DNA of 64,000 nucleotides from Zhengitettix transpicula (Eukaryota; Arthropoda; Insecta; Orthoptera; Tetrigidae): positions 216,906,746-216,970,745 of the forward strand of contig CM073590.1 in the NCBI GenBank assembly GCA_037074705.1, given 5' to 3'. This document shows positions 35,335-47,239 of the stretch, in pieces (the stretch's first letter is position 1; every line of letters begins with the position of its first letter). The translations under genes and the position numbers were made by a program. The notes below the pieces were generated by a model, which was not told the DNA's origin, searched no databases, and saw nothing but the letters and a program-made list of their open reading frames with translations.

Positions 35335-37975
35335 CTGTCGCACCAACAACACCAAACACTCGAGGCAACGCTCTTCCTCACAGGCGTGCGCCACTGGCAA
35401 TCAACACCGAAGACTGTCATACAGAGGTCGGAAACGGAAGCCATTTGGATGAGGAAAGGAATGACGAAATTATACCTGACAGTAATCGGTGTACATGACA
35501 TAAAATATCAACTTTCATTTATAACTCCAAACTTGGCAGCGTGTTTTGTTACGAAACCAGGTGCATTATTTCCGAGCGGGTTCGCTCGCTTATGTGCGTT
35601 CACACACACAGTTCAAAATCCGTGAGGATTTACTTTCTCTCTGCCTTTAACTACTTGTCATAACGCTAATTAAGGCTTCATATATATCTTTGGTTTGAAA
35701 CTTAACGAACAACGATTCATATTTCAATAAATATTGGTCATTTTTATATTATTTATTTATATATTTTAATTGATTTTACGAAAGAAAGTATGGCTATTAA
35801 TATTTTCGGCTTCAGGTAACTCTCGTAACGATGGGTGGTAAACAGCGCGGCATCCCTTTATAGAGATTAAAATATTGTGAGTGTCCGGCGAGACTAAACC
35901 TTTGGTCACTAGTTTCTAGCACGTTGGGGCAAGATCGGCGGCCGTGTCTCCCACGCCCCTGAATTCAACACTGAGAACCCCTGAGGGGATGTGTGTAATT
36001 AAGATATTGAGATTTTGGGGGGCATAAATCTGATTCATATTGATTAAAAATAGCAGAATTCATGATCCTGCGGGGGAAATTTTGGAACACCGAAGTGTGA
36101 AGTGCGCTTGCAGAGCAAGCGGAAATTATTTTTTCGATGTTATAAGTTGGTTTAGGAGGAGGAAGGGGTTATATTTGTGGATGTTATGAATATGTTAGGT
36201 ATTTTTTGGTATTGGAGTGCGGAGAACAGTACGTTTTGTAATGTTCTAAGTTACTTTTAGCGAAGTTATGAAGAAGTTGAGTTCTGGATAGGAAGTTAGT
36301 TTTCTAGTTTTTGGAGAGAGAGTTTTGGAGTGTAGGACATTTTCACTGTCCTACCGACGACGTCGTCTGGGTGCCAATTTTCAGGAAATACGAGAGATTG
36401 CAGAGTCAACCCGTACCACCTGAGAAGTCTACTGACCTGCCAGGCCTGCAAGTGGTAATGTACCAGAAGATAATCCCATCAAAGTCGGTTCATTAAAGCC
36501 ATCTGACCGCCGTATTTTGGCCCATCAACTCCTGTCAGAATCTGTCTCCGATTATTTTATGTTTGTAAAATAGCCGTGGTTATTTCAATTGATAATAAGA
36601 GCAGGAAGTTAATGTCCTTTTGGTGTTAATAAAATAAAAATTATTACATATTGTCATTAATTTCAACCTTGAATATTATTAAATATTTTCAGAGGTAAAT
36701 AACTAAGTAAAAATTTAAAATAACTTAAAGATAAACGTAAAAAGACCCCATCCGAATAGAACATTAGTTATTCTTGGCTAACACTCAACATTTACCCTTA
36801 TGCAATATAAATATATCCATCACATTGAAGAAATTTCAGTTTTCAATTACCAACAACGTCAAAGTTTACAATTTGAGGGTTATGTCACACTGAAAATAAT
36901 TTTTATAATGACTTATTTTTTAAAGAATTCTTTAAAAGTTTATTATCAGTGAAAACGTCAGAAGTCGTGACCCCTACGTCCAACAGAGATGTGGTGAACT
37001 GGAAAAACTCTGTGGCGAAGGTTTTTAACCCCACTGTAAATGATATATTATATTCTAAAAACCAAATAAAAATGAGCTATCAATATCAGTACTATTCTCA
37101 CAATATTTCACATATTGTATTTTAAAGTAGAAGACTATAGCAATAAACAAACACTAATCCTTTATAGGAGTCGATTACAAAATATTTTCTGAATTATCAA
37201 ATTCATTTGCGAATGTCTTCGGAACGTATTTAATAGAAGTTGTTAGGAATATACGACCGAAAATACATCTCGCCCACACGTGGATAACGCGTAAGTAATA
37301 CTGCAGACATCCTTGACGATTAACTGAGGACACGCTCGACCGGAATGCTCCTGATTTCTCCGGATATTCTCTTAAATGCCGTATTTTTTTCACTCTGTCA
37401 CTTAAAACGAAGCTAAATGATGCTGCTTAAAATTTTAGAGAGATCGTTTAATGAATAATAAAAATTAAGATAATGTAAATAATTTAGTTACGTAAAGTGA
37501 GAACCTAAATTGCGATTTGAATCTGTTTTTGCCTAAGTATTAAAATTTATTTTAAAATTATTAATAACAGTAATTAAAAAGACAACAAAGAACATATTCT
37601 AAAAGAAAAACTAAAAAAAAATAATATTTTTAACAGACTATTTATGATATATGCTGCCACGACTTTCCATTAAGAAAATATTAATTTAACAGTTGTACAT
37701 ATTATAGAAACTTTGAATATCTCTTTAAAGAATTGATAATTGTTTTTCTTTTTTAACATTAGTATTGATTTTATGTTCAATTTTACTGAAACAAATTATT
37801 TTAAAATGTATCACAAATGTATGTAAATGCTTATTTTTATTCCTAAAACTAGCCTCTTTTCCACAATTTTTTCAGTTATTTAGTTTAAAATATACCAAAT
37901 TAGTAAATCGCTTTACACTGTTGCTTACGCTGATTAAAAAAAATTATTTCCCGATTTTAGACACACGTCTTACTT
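35335..37975. other. Upstream intron of the receptor gene; one GC-richer island
   Basis: The island at about 35880-36560 has balanced composition and a 61-codon frame with no domain, and ends in TTAATAAAATAAAA. It resembles the untranslated end of a retroelement or a solo LTR, but no matching second copy exists in this window. Confidence 0.35.
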
Positions 37976-38046
37976 GTGGGTAATCCACGTTGGGGCCGCT
38001 TATGTATAACAACATAGGAAGGAATACAAAGGGAGGATACGTGAGA
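37976..38046 (-). repeat. DR-A repeat, short terminal fragment
   Basis: GGGTAATCCACGTTGGGGCC, then AACATAGGAAGG and GGGAGGATACG, correspond to the complement of the last about 70 bp of DR-A. The rest of the element is missing. Confidence 0.5.
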
Positions 38047-39440
38047 CAAAGAAAAATCTTAGAGAAATATTCAAAAGGTTTAAAAATCAACATTTGATTT
38101 TCGACAAGAAATCTAAAATAATAGTATCGCTGAATCTATATCTAAATTTTCTCTGAATCTCCCTTGTTACAAAGTTCTGCATCTCAAGCTCGTCCAAATT
38201 TTTAAAGAATATCAAAAATAAATCATTTAAATATCTACAAATACATCACCTTTTTGATAAAAAAAATACCACATGCACCCACTTTACACCCATAATAAAT
38301 AATTGTAAGTTATAATATCTCTTTCTCTGGTTTTAATTCCTTGTGTATTGATCAAATAGAAAGGTCACTAAATACTCGTATCAGAGAATTGTAGAGATAA
38401 CAAATGTGTAAAGAAATGTTTTATATAATTTGTCTCTTTAAGTATTGGCGGCGTAACTTTAAGGCTAGAGAATTGTAAAGAACAGCATTGTTTGGCGCGG
38501 TAATGCAGAGATTATAAATGTTGCTACGCCGTATTTTCGAAAATACGCTCAGAACTTTTAACAGTCACTGAGATATCCAGAGAGCAGAGCGTGTGTTTAG
38601 GAGGCAGAACAGTAATTTGCGAGAAGTAGTAAGTCATGTGTGTTCTGGGAGCACGGCGACAGTTTGTGGTAGTCGAATTCAGCAAAGTATGGGCTGAAAA
38701 TCATCATTTTTCTATTAAAGATTTTCTACAGCAAAACTGAATGTGACCATAAGTACGACAATAAGGCAGAAAAGCGCCGAAAGTGTTGCAAAGTGAGACG
38801 ATAATAAAATCAGTGCTATGACCTGTCAATGATATCTATATAAATTAAATAATCACGTGTGCACAAGCCAGAGCAGCAAATAAATGGTATGTAAAAAAAC
38901 GTTCTTTATGAATCTTTACGTAAATATCGTTTACTGACAGATTTTTATATCATTGCCAGATTTATATAACTATCAGATTTCTAGTATGTTTCGTATAAAA
39001 TTTTGTTATTGTAAACTTAAATTAATTTTTTTTGCTTTTGTAAATTGGTGAAATTTTCAAATCACTGATTTTATTAGAGGCCCTATAAGCGGACCTTAAA
39101 TTTAGATTCTCATAAAAGCTGAGAAATTTACTTAGAAATATAGAATATAAATTCAACAAAAATCAAATTTTTCAAATAATTAATCCTTCTTTTCTTTTTT
39201 AAAAAATTGGTTTAGTTTCAATTTTCTTCCTTTGTTTATTCAATTAAAAGTGATGCCCACAATATCAAACTTTAATCTGTGATTGATCATTAATTCGAAA
39301 CATTCATTTGATTGAAAAAATGCTAATATTTTAAATGTTGACACCGTACATCTTTTTCAGAATTAAATCCGAAATGCTATGTATTAAATCTAACATGACT
39401 ACATTTAACTTTTAAATAGATACTATGAAAGTCAACAAAG
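38047..39440. other. Non-coding; GC-balanced segment at 38440-38890
   Basis: The 38440-38890 segment has GATTATAAATG (possible TATA) and many short G-rich words but no frame of note. It could be a solo LTR; no second copy was seen. Confidence 0.3.
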
Positions 39441-39540
39441 TTTATTTTTATTATCTTTGCGTTTCATGGCGTTTTAGATTTTCTACGTCACCTGGTTTGC
39501 GCTGTGTGTCGCTCTTCATGCTGTTGGGAGTTTCAATCGC

Positions 39541-39569
39541 CTGACGAAGGCAACAAAGAGTGCAGAAAC
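39541..39569 (+). ncRNA. Solo hammerhead-like core
   Basis: CTGACGA (39541-39547), an interval containing GCA and TGC that can pair (39550-39563), then GAAAC (39565-39569). About 60-100 nt upstream resemble the upstream parts of the 20.3-kb and 50.35-kb copies (a CGCTCTTC-like block and TTTCAATCG). No inverted partner is evident, so this is a solo 3' fragment of the family. Confidence 0.4.
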
Positions 39570-39599
39570 GTTATGTGAAATTATTTTATTACTTAATAT

Positions 39600-40877
39600 T
39601 TTCTGGTAATTGAACAAGTCTTTATCTAATTAGTATTATTAACAAATACATGTAAAATTAAAATTTATTTTACAAACAATATTTTTTCGAATTATGAAAA
39701 TGAATATTTTTCCTACAAAATTACAATTATATTTCACTTTTAATGTTACATATGTGAATTATTTAGGAAATTGGAGAGGTTTCTGACGATCGACTGGTGT
39801 TTTCCGATTACTTTATATCAACATGTGTAAATAGTGGCTTGAATTTTCTGTGTACTCCTCGTAAAATCAATTTGGTACATGAAAACGCAGCTGTATAAAG
39901 TTTACTACGATTAAAAATGCAAAAAATTTAAATGTCAACCGAGTTGCCCTTAGTGAAGTATAAGTAAATAAGGGAATGTTTCTGGTAAACAGAACACTTT
40001 ATAGCGCACGGGGTCACGAAAAACACGGCAAACATGTCGAGTTGAGGCAATCCCGATACGATAGCCGATTTGTTGGGTCGCTAATCCCTGAAATTCTCTT
40101 AGGCAGCAACAGCGCTGCGTTTCCATCGCGCAGCTGTCATGTGGAGCGTGCCATAACAAACCAATGTGAAATTGATAATGAGCTCGCAAATACTCTCCAA
40201 ATCGCGTTGTCGGATTAACGCAAACTAGATTTAGTGAGAAAGGCACCAGACAAATGTATGCCGAATCGGTGATGACAGCAGATTACTGCTGAAGAATTAT
40301 ATTTTCGCGTTGATTTGCCTCCGATCCAATTATTTACGTTGATCGAACAGAATTAAACGATATTGATAAACAAACTGCTATTACTTTTCGTGTCACTGAT
40401 TGAAGAGAAGCATTTAAAACGATGTTTACTAACATATTACAATACAGCCTATCATTGTGATCTGTTATCAGAACCAGATTCGATGCACTGAATAACATAA
40501 AGGGTGGGAAATTGTTATTCTGTTCAAATAACGGGGCTATCAATATACAGACATAATAGCCCATCTAATATCTACACCAATAAATAATTAGTCGCTGATA
40601 ATGCGTTAATATTAGGTCATATTTAATTGACCATATCTAGAATCTGGGCTTTAATTAGACACGAATTGTTCAGAAATTATTATGAAAACTCTTTAACTAT
40701 TATTCGTTACACACTACAATAATTAAATTAACCCTTCGAATGTCTCAGTATTATTCGCAGAAGGTTTATTTTGACATATTTCTAATTGTTAATTCAATAA
40801 TCAAATAGGATGAATTGTTATTTCATTATATTATCATGCATTATCTGAACAGTTACTTGAACAATGATATAAAATAC
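39600..40877. other. AT-rich non-coding stretch beside the mariner relic
   Basis: Overlapping 80- and 98-codon frames on opposite strands at about 39950-40246 have no recognisable domain. The rest is low-complexity AT. Confidence 0.4.
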
Positions 40878-40879
40878 TA

Positions 40880-41951
40880 CGAGACATTCCAAAAATATTC
40901 TACCTGATTCAGTTTTGATAAACAAAAATGATCTAAAGTACCAACATTACAAATCTCAAACCTGAAGTTTGAGGATGTTACATAGCTTAGTGTTTGTTGG
41001 ACAACGCTTTCATGGAATTTTTAATATGGAAATCAAATTGGTGAATGTTATGTGATACAATACTTGCATTTTAATGGTCTCATTACAATCCAATATCAAA
41101 GTCGAGCTAGATTCTACTCTTTGAGAATGAGTTTGTATGTTTTCAAAAGCAAAATGTTGGGTGTCAGAGTTTAAACGAGGTAGTACCGGCTGACAAAACG
41201 AACATCACAGTGGACGGAAAAATGAAGTCACAACCCCAGTAATTGAGACGAAAATCCACAAAATGATATTGGATTACCGTCGAATGAAAGTGAGCGTCCT
41301 ATCAGACAATGCAGGCATTTAAAAAAGTTCTGTACCACGCATATTGACTGAAAATTTGAACATGAGACAAGTATGCGCAAGATGGGTACCACGTTTGCTT
41401 ACAATGGAACAAAAACAGCGTCGTGAGGATATTTCTAAGCTATATTTCATAGCAATAAGGCCGAGTTACTGCATCGATTCATAATCATAATCAAGTCAAA
41501 ACAATGGAAGCTCCAAAGAAGGCGAAACCATTTCCATCTGCTGGAAAAGTCATGGCGTCTGTTTTCTGGGATACGTGTGGAATATATTTCATCAGTTACC
41601 TTCAAAAAAAGGAAACAATTATTCGGTGAGTGTTATGTGAATTTATTGCAGCGTTTGAGTGATGAAATAAAGAAAGAGAAAATGCACCAATTCACAAGTC
41701 CATTATCGCGATGGCCTAAATCAATGATTTAAAGATGGCATTCCTTACTTATGCAATATATTCGCTAGATTTGCCCCCTGAGGATTATTTTCTCTTTCGA
41801 AGCTGTAAAACATGCCCATTGGCAAAATATTTGCTTACAATGAAAAAGTAGTGCTATTTTGAGAAACTTTAAACAGGTTGAGAATTAAGGATTTTTTTCT
41901 CAAATCTGTTATGATTGTTTGTTAGGTCGGGTAATTCTGGGACTACCCTTG
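40880..41951 (+). mobile_element. Mariner (Tc1/mariner) transposon relic, cecropia-like, with TIRs and TA duplication
   Basis: The element starts CGAGACATTCC and ends GGACTACCCTTG, which are imperfect inverted ends, and TA flanks both sides (40878-40879 and 41952-41953). The coding remnant on the plus strand reads SEFKRGSTG near 41165, VTTPVIETKIHKMILDYRRMK (about 41228-41290), NMRQVCARWVPRLLT (about 41359-41403), then EGETISIC.WKSHGVCF in shifted frames. The C-terminal blocks follow: NAPIHKSIIAMA (41680-41715), which replaces the family's QDNAPVHKSAVAMA, and SLDLPPEDYFLF (about 41760-41795), equivalent to SPDLAPSDYFLF with the third Asp kept. The first catalytic region (VDETW) and the second Asp are lost. 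Total length of about 1.07 kb against about 1.3 kb for intact family members implies internal deletions. The copy is non-functional. The family assignment is firm; the subfamily is judged from the end sequence only. Confidence 0.88.
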
Positions 41952-42066
41952 TATTACATTAACTATATCAAAAATTATCACCACTATAAAATAAATATAA
42001 ATAATAACTTTATATAATGATATATATATATGTATTCTGACGATTGAAAATAAATAAATATATTAT

Positions 42067-42342
42067 AAATAAATAAATAAACATCATCCAATTTTAAATC
42101 AGAAAAATAATTTATTAAATTAACAACGTTTCATCGCCTAATTTGGTTCAATTTTTTTTGTTGTTGTTGGACAGGTGATACTGACAGCCGTGGCCGATTT
42201 CGACAGTCAGCATAGAACGACCTGTCGATGAAAAACATTTTTTTAAAAAACTTGAACTTGATGTGGTCAAATTAAGCTATGAAACGTTGTTTATTTAATA
42301 ACTATGACTAAAAATGGCTGACTTTTTTATTTATTAATAATA
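42067..42342. mobile_element. Foldback repeat of the same family as 48.3 kb
   Basis: Arms at about 42067-42150 and 42264-42342 are inverted. Both carry the block AAATTAACAACGTTTCAT (or its complement), a TCAG/CTGA-containing outer block and flanking (AAAT)n runs, matching the arms at 48.26 and 48.9 kb. The loop is about 113 bp and contains GACAGGTGATACTGACAG and the near-complementary GACAGTC/GACCTGTC region. In the right arm GAAACGTTGTTT (42281-42292) could form a 2-bp helix III (A-C with G-T around GTT) followed by a permissible NUH site, but the CTGANGA half of a hammerhead is lost. The flanks are too AT-rich to call a target-site duplication. Confidence 0.6.
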
Positions 42343-42465
42343 AATTATATTAATCCAACAATAACTATAATAAAAATAAAAGTTTCAATTTATCGTCTTT
42401 TTTTGAATTAATAAAACAACTGATGATCTTATAGACATTTAAATACCTCCTCTTTAGGAAAATCC

Positions 42466-42494
42466 CTGAATAGGACACAAAAAGGTATCGAAAC
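42466..42494 (+). ncRNA. Degraded hammerhead-like core
   Basis: CTGAATA (one mismatch to CTGANGA) and GAAAC have the same spacing as at 25966-25994. Upstream AAATACCTCCT.T.TAGGAA is shared between the two loci over about 30 bp, and downstream GCCGTCG replaces GGTGTTA. Helix II is weak. The copy lies just downstream of the 42.1-kb foldback. Confidence 0.35.
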
Positions 42495-44034
42495 GCCGTC
42501 GCAATATAAAGAAATAATAAAAAGTGACAGTATAATGTCAACAATTGTTTAATTATAAGCAAAATATATAAATTAGAAAATAAAGTTATATTTAATACGC
42601 TGTTAAATTCGAGATTTACATCTGCAATTAAATGGATAATGCGAAAAGAAATACAACTGTTTGGCCCAGTTTCGGAATCACACCAGGAAACACGCTAATG
42701 AAAAAGGAGATCTAAATTAATACAAACGGAATTAAAAACATTCTTCATGATGCGTGTTGAAGTAAAATTTGGATTCAAATAATTGTAAAACATTCAATTC
42801 TGAGGTTGCAAAATATATGTAACATAAATAAATAAATTTTTAAATGCAAGGACCAACCCTAATGCAGATTTAATCCGAAATCCAAATTTAACTACAAAAA
42901 CATTATGAATAATTTTTTTTATATATTTATATTACTTTAGGTCTCATTTCACATACCTGATGCGGACCCAAAGTTTTCTTGTATTAATTTTTATTCTTGA
43001 ATTTAGCATTATATATGCTGACTTTATTGACTATTTCAGTTATTTACGATATAGTATTCTACACAGTACTCAGACTATTCATAGTTTTTTGTAGTATTCG
43101 GAATCTCTATAATCTCATACCTAAGCAGCTCTCATGAGTCCACAAGACAGCGCTAAACTTGTGTGGATCTTTGTGCTTTCTGTTGGGTTGTGTAATGATT
43201 AGCCATAATCGGTAACTATTTGACATAAATTATCTCTGTGGGAAGCTTACGTCAAGCCAAACCACGCAGTTGTGGAATTACGACCTCTATCACGCTCTGT
43301 GTACATAACTACAGACATGCGGACAAATGTTTGATACGACAATCGAAACAGAACCAAATACTATACATGACTCTCGCAAATACCTCAAAATTATTGTCAC
43401 ACGAAATATATTTGAAAGTTATAATAGTAGGAAAAATAAAAGTGTAACCATTTTTATATAATTAAGCAATTTATTTGTAACCAAATTTATTAGGAGAAAA
43501 TAAGATAACACATAAATTAGATAAGATAAGACACGCATCAAGACTGTTGAAACCCCACTTTTATCAGACGATTATATAAACTATTCATAATTAATTTTAA
43601 TTATGTAAATTTGCTCTCACGGGAACCGTGACTCTCCTAAGCAGGTTAATTAAAAATAAATAACAATACTTAGTTTAAATTTGTTTTAACTTTCTTGAAA
43701 TCAAAATGATTTTCTTCTAACGTAATATTTGAGGAACTATAGGCACTTATACATAAATAGAAACAAAATCTTAATTTATGTGTAACACTGGAAAAACATG
43801 TTAACGTAACTTCATATTATAAAATAAAGAAATATATAAAAATGAAATTGTAATGAGCAAGAATCGCCAATATAAATAGTTACCCATTGATTTTAAATTA
43901 TATTATGCATTTAATTATTGCATGAATTAACTGTTAAGCGTTGTTTGGGCTATTGTTAAAAGCTGCTGCTAATAATGACAGTTTTAACGTTGTTGCCTTG
44001 GCTCCACGGCTAAATTCTTACGTTGTGTTAAAAA
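42495..44034. other. AT-rich non-coding stretch
   Basis: Nothing recognisable before the jockey-like relic. Confidence 0.5.
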
Positions 44035-45490
44035 GATATCTATAAGCAAATATAACATTTTAAGTTCCTCCCAGCATGGCTTCCTTAAAGAAAAATCCAC
44101 AAATAGTGGAATATACGACTTTATTAAAAATTCAATGAATGAGAGATTGAAGGTAGTTTGCTGATTTATCTAAGGTATTTGACACGGTTTATCATTAAAT
44201 TTTACTCAGAAAGTTAGAATATCATGGCGTACAGGGAAACGCCTTACTTCTCCTATAATCGTATCTTAAAAAATCGAAAACATAGGTAGCGGTCGAAATT
44301 AAAGATGGGCATATTCATTTATCTGATTAGCAATTAATTACTTGAGGTGTTCCTCAAGGCTGGATTCTTGGTCCTTTACTTATCATTCTTTATATTAATG
44401 ATCTTCAAGGATTCGTCCATCCTCTTAGATCAATTCTCTATGCGGGTGATACAAATGTAGTGATTGCAGATAAAAATATTGATAATCTTGTTAGAAGCGT
44501 AAACATCACTCTGGACAAACTAAATGTGTGATTTAAAGTCAGTAAATTATCACTAAATCTAGATAAAATCAAGTTCGTCCAGTTCTCAGCGGATGGTGGT
44601 GACAACCTTCTCGACAAGTTCTCGGGTGATGCGCCTTTTCTGGGTCTTCAGATTGATAGCAATTTAAAGTTGACTCACCATCTCCTTGCTGGGAAACTCA
44701 GTTCGGCTCGTTATTGTCTCAGAACCTTAATGCAACATGTTGACATCAACACAACGAAAATGGTGTACTTTGCGTATTTTTATTCCCTCATGTGTAATGG
44801 CATTGAAAATTTGGCCAATTGCTCCAAGAGCAATAAAATATTCAAGTTGGAAAAGCGTTCCATCAGAATAATTTCTAATGCGGATAATAAATCCTGTTGT
44901 AAACCGTTTTTCAAAAGTCTGCAAATATTAACTCTTCCCAGCGTGTTTATTCACGAAATTTTAAAGTTTGTTAAGCGGAACATGAATCATTTTCAAATAA
45001 ACTTTCTGTAGGTATTTTCTGCTCTTTTGTTTGTTTGTTTGTTTCATGTACGGTCTGGAGTTTCTACGGAAGGGAAGATTCCTCGTCTCTCTGTTTCGTC
45101 AAGTGACTTGTCCCTCGTTTGTGTTTCCTTCTAGAGTGCGTGTGTAAGGTATTGCTTTCATTCTTGTGGATGGGTAATTCTATATTTTACGATACTTAAT
45201 TCTAAAATCATTAATTTTTTACTAGTGCATGTATGATTTTTTTGAGTACTGTAAATATTATATTATACCCTAGTATAGTTAATTAATTATTATTTTTGTT
45301 ATTATTACCAGCAAGTTCTTTTATTCATGTTGGACAGGGAAATTTGTGTTCCAGACTTTTAGTATTTTTACGTTAACTTCTAATTGTTTATAACTGTAGC
45401 ATCCAATAATTATATTATAATTTTATGTAAGAACGTATTCTATTTCTTCATACAAGGACTAATGGAATAAAATCAATCAAATCAAATCAC
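44035..45490 (+). pseudogene. 5'-truncated jockey-like non-LTR retrotransposon
   Basis: The plus strand shows conserved blocks of a jockey/CR1-type reverse transcriptase in order: QHGFLKEKSTNSGIYDFI (about 44075-44130), a damaged DLSKAFDTV box (about 44162-44190), GVPQG.ILGPLL..LYINDL (44346-44405), and YAGDTNVVIAD at 44439-44471, where the catalytic YADD is changed to YAGD. The thumb and C-terminal part follow (LSLNLDK, FLGLQIDSNLKLTHH, SARYCLRTL, KRSIRIISN), open from 44670 to 45011. Frameshifts occur before 44330 and there is an in-frame stop near 44529, so the copy is inactive. An A+T-rich 3' UTR with a short (TTTG)n run at about 45026 leads to a tail AATCAATCAAATCAAATC ending near 45488, typical of simple-repeat-tailed LINEs. 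The 5' part (ORF1, endonuclease, fingers) is missing, as expected from truncated reverse transcription. No clear target-site duplication was found. Confidence 0.85.
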
Positions 45491-46250
45491 AATTATTCGA
45501 TTTCGCAATAGGGTAGAAATGGTGAATATATCAGAACCCCGGAAACCCACACTAGAGCAAAAAGGTGACGTCATTCCGTGATGCGCGTTTGAGCAAGAAA
45601 AGTCATACACGTCAGTACCCGGCGCCATTACAATTAAATCTCCAGATACTGCGACTCGGTAATCGATAAAAATCCGGAAGACATAATGCAAAATTCTGAA
45701 ATAAATATCAAAGTTCCATGTACGCAAATTCGCACGCGAGCGAATTATTTCACTGTGAATGCTGAACGAAGAAGCCGAACTGGGGACCGACGCGACGGCC
45801 TGCCCGGTAGGTGTGTGGCGAAACAACTCTACCCCACTGTTCCTAGGGCAGCAAAGTCCAGCGATATTCACATTGTTACGAAGACTGCGCCTGAACGGGG
45901 TCATTCCTGATCTACGTACGCGTATATATATGTATATTCCGTGTGGAAGTAGAGGTGAAACATTCACCGCTATCGGGACAACTCAAAGTACTGTAATACA
46001 TAAAATTTCAAATTCTCTGGTTTTGGATTAACAAACGTCGACCCACAGAAACTTATAGAGAGAGATGAATTGTGTATTTAATAGTAGTTTTATAGTCGGT
46101 GTAGTTTTGTTGATATATCAAATTTACAGTTAATCTTGTGACACGCAACAATTTGAAGAAAAATCTGTTATAATCCATTAAATTCATTATACAAATCAAA
46201 CAGTCGTGTTAATAAAATATTTTGTGTTTGAAATTGTAAATTTTGAATAC
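45491..46250. other. GC-balanced stretch with overlapping short frames
   Basis: A 161-codon minus-strand frame (45482-45967) and shorter plus-strand frames overlap here. None shows a domain, signal peptide or conserved motif, and the minus frame begins inside the LINE tail region, so I regard them as chance frames in a less AT-rich patch. Confidence 0.3.
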
Positions 46251-46543
46251 AGTATTCTCGGGCTTCTAACCGAGTAAACAATTGTGTTCGCGACGTTTCG
46301 ATTACGTTCACTGTCATCGTTCTCTAGCGAAAGTGTGTTAGTCTGGTGTTATCTGATCTTTTTTTTCGAGAGGAGCGTAGGATATCCCCACAACCATGTC
46401 ATTGTACGCCATCATGTGACTTTTAGTTACTCAGCGCTAGAGCGTACCTCATCAGATGACCTCGTCCCTCTTGATTATTACCTCATAAGATCTGACTCGT
46501 GAAAAGGCGGGATTTCAGGCGTTGCGTACCATAAAGTCTGAGT
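46251..46543. repeat. Direct repeat, copy A of a 720-bp-spaced pair
   Basis: It aligns with 46971-47239 end to end with many scattered substitutions and a few indels. Shared landmarks are TTCTCGGG.TTCTAAC.GAGT, CGCGA.GTTTCGAT, the GTGTTATCTG block, CATCA.GTGACTTTTAGT and GGCG.GATTTCAGGC. Read on the minus strand, the start contains ACGATGACAGTGAACGTAATCGAAACG, similar to the hammerhead-like arms of the 9.5-kb element. The short reading frames here are not conserved with copy B. The repeat is probably the end region of one retroposon family. Confidence 0.7.
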
Positions 46544-46970
46544 CTATGTGCGGTAAATCGGAATTTGTTTCAAATCAAATTTGTTTAAGAGGTCACGTGA
46601 TGAGGCACGTGCTAGCCTGGAGTCTAATGTGAAATTGCAGTTTTTTGGAAACTTTACAAATAAACTTGCATAGTCGTTTGCGTGATGTATTATTTCTTGT
46701 GGTATGGAAGAGACTAAACTAGGCAATAATGGACTGAAAATGCCAAACAGATAATATGCCAAAAAGACGAAATATCGGAATTAAGGTAACGGCATTAAAG
46801 GAGACGTCAGCGAGAACATTGAGGAAATGTAGTCGACTGGAAAGGAATAAGGTAGTTCCAGCGTTTGTATGATTAAGGAAAATTTGTTCGGCTTCAACCA
46901 CAAATAAAAACGTAATTCGAGCTACAATGAGTGTTAATTGATCATTTTGTTGCCAAAAAACAGAATGAAT

Positions 46971-47239
46971 AGTCTTCTCGGGTTTCTAACTGAGTAAAAC
47001 ATTGTATTCGCGATGTTTCGATGTCGCTCTAACCATCGTCTAATATAGTAATAGTGTTAGCGGTGTTATCTGGCCTGTACTTATAGAGGTGCGTAGGGTA
47101 CCCCCGCCTTCTTGTCATAGCCCGCCATCAAGTGACTTTTAGTTACTCACCGCTAGTGCGTGGCTCATCACGTGCTTGTTACCTTATAAGGCCTGATTCG
47201 TGATAAGGCGAGATTTCAGGCTTAACATAAAGCCTGAGT
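46971..47239. repeat. Direct repeat, copy B of the pair
   Basis: Second copy of the 46.25-kb repeat, same orientation, starting exactly 720 bp later. On the minus strand GATG and CATC can pair in front of GAAACATCGC (about 47013-47034). Divergence between copies shows they are old or inserted independently. Confidence 0.7.

Noticed and set aside
34935..35501. Longer minus-strand reading frame (188 codons) and a 150-codon plus-strand frame over the receptor exon
   Set aside because: They are out-of-frame shadows of the GC-rich exon; their Arg/Ala/His-rich translations show no domain, unlike the receptor frame.
42264..42342. Target-site duplication for the 42.1-kb foldback
   Set aside because: Flanks are (AAAT)n-like, so several short matches are possible and none is convincing.
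45482..45967. 161-codon minus-strand open frame
   Set aside because: It has no domain, starts in a less AT-rich patch next to the LINE tail, and overlaps equally unconvincing plus-strand frames.
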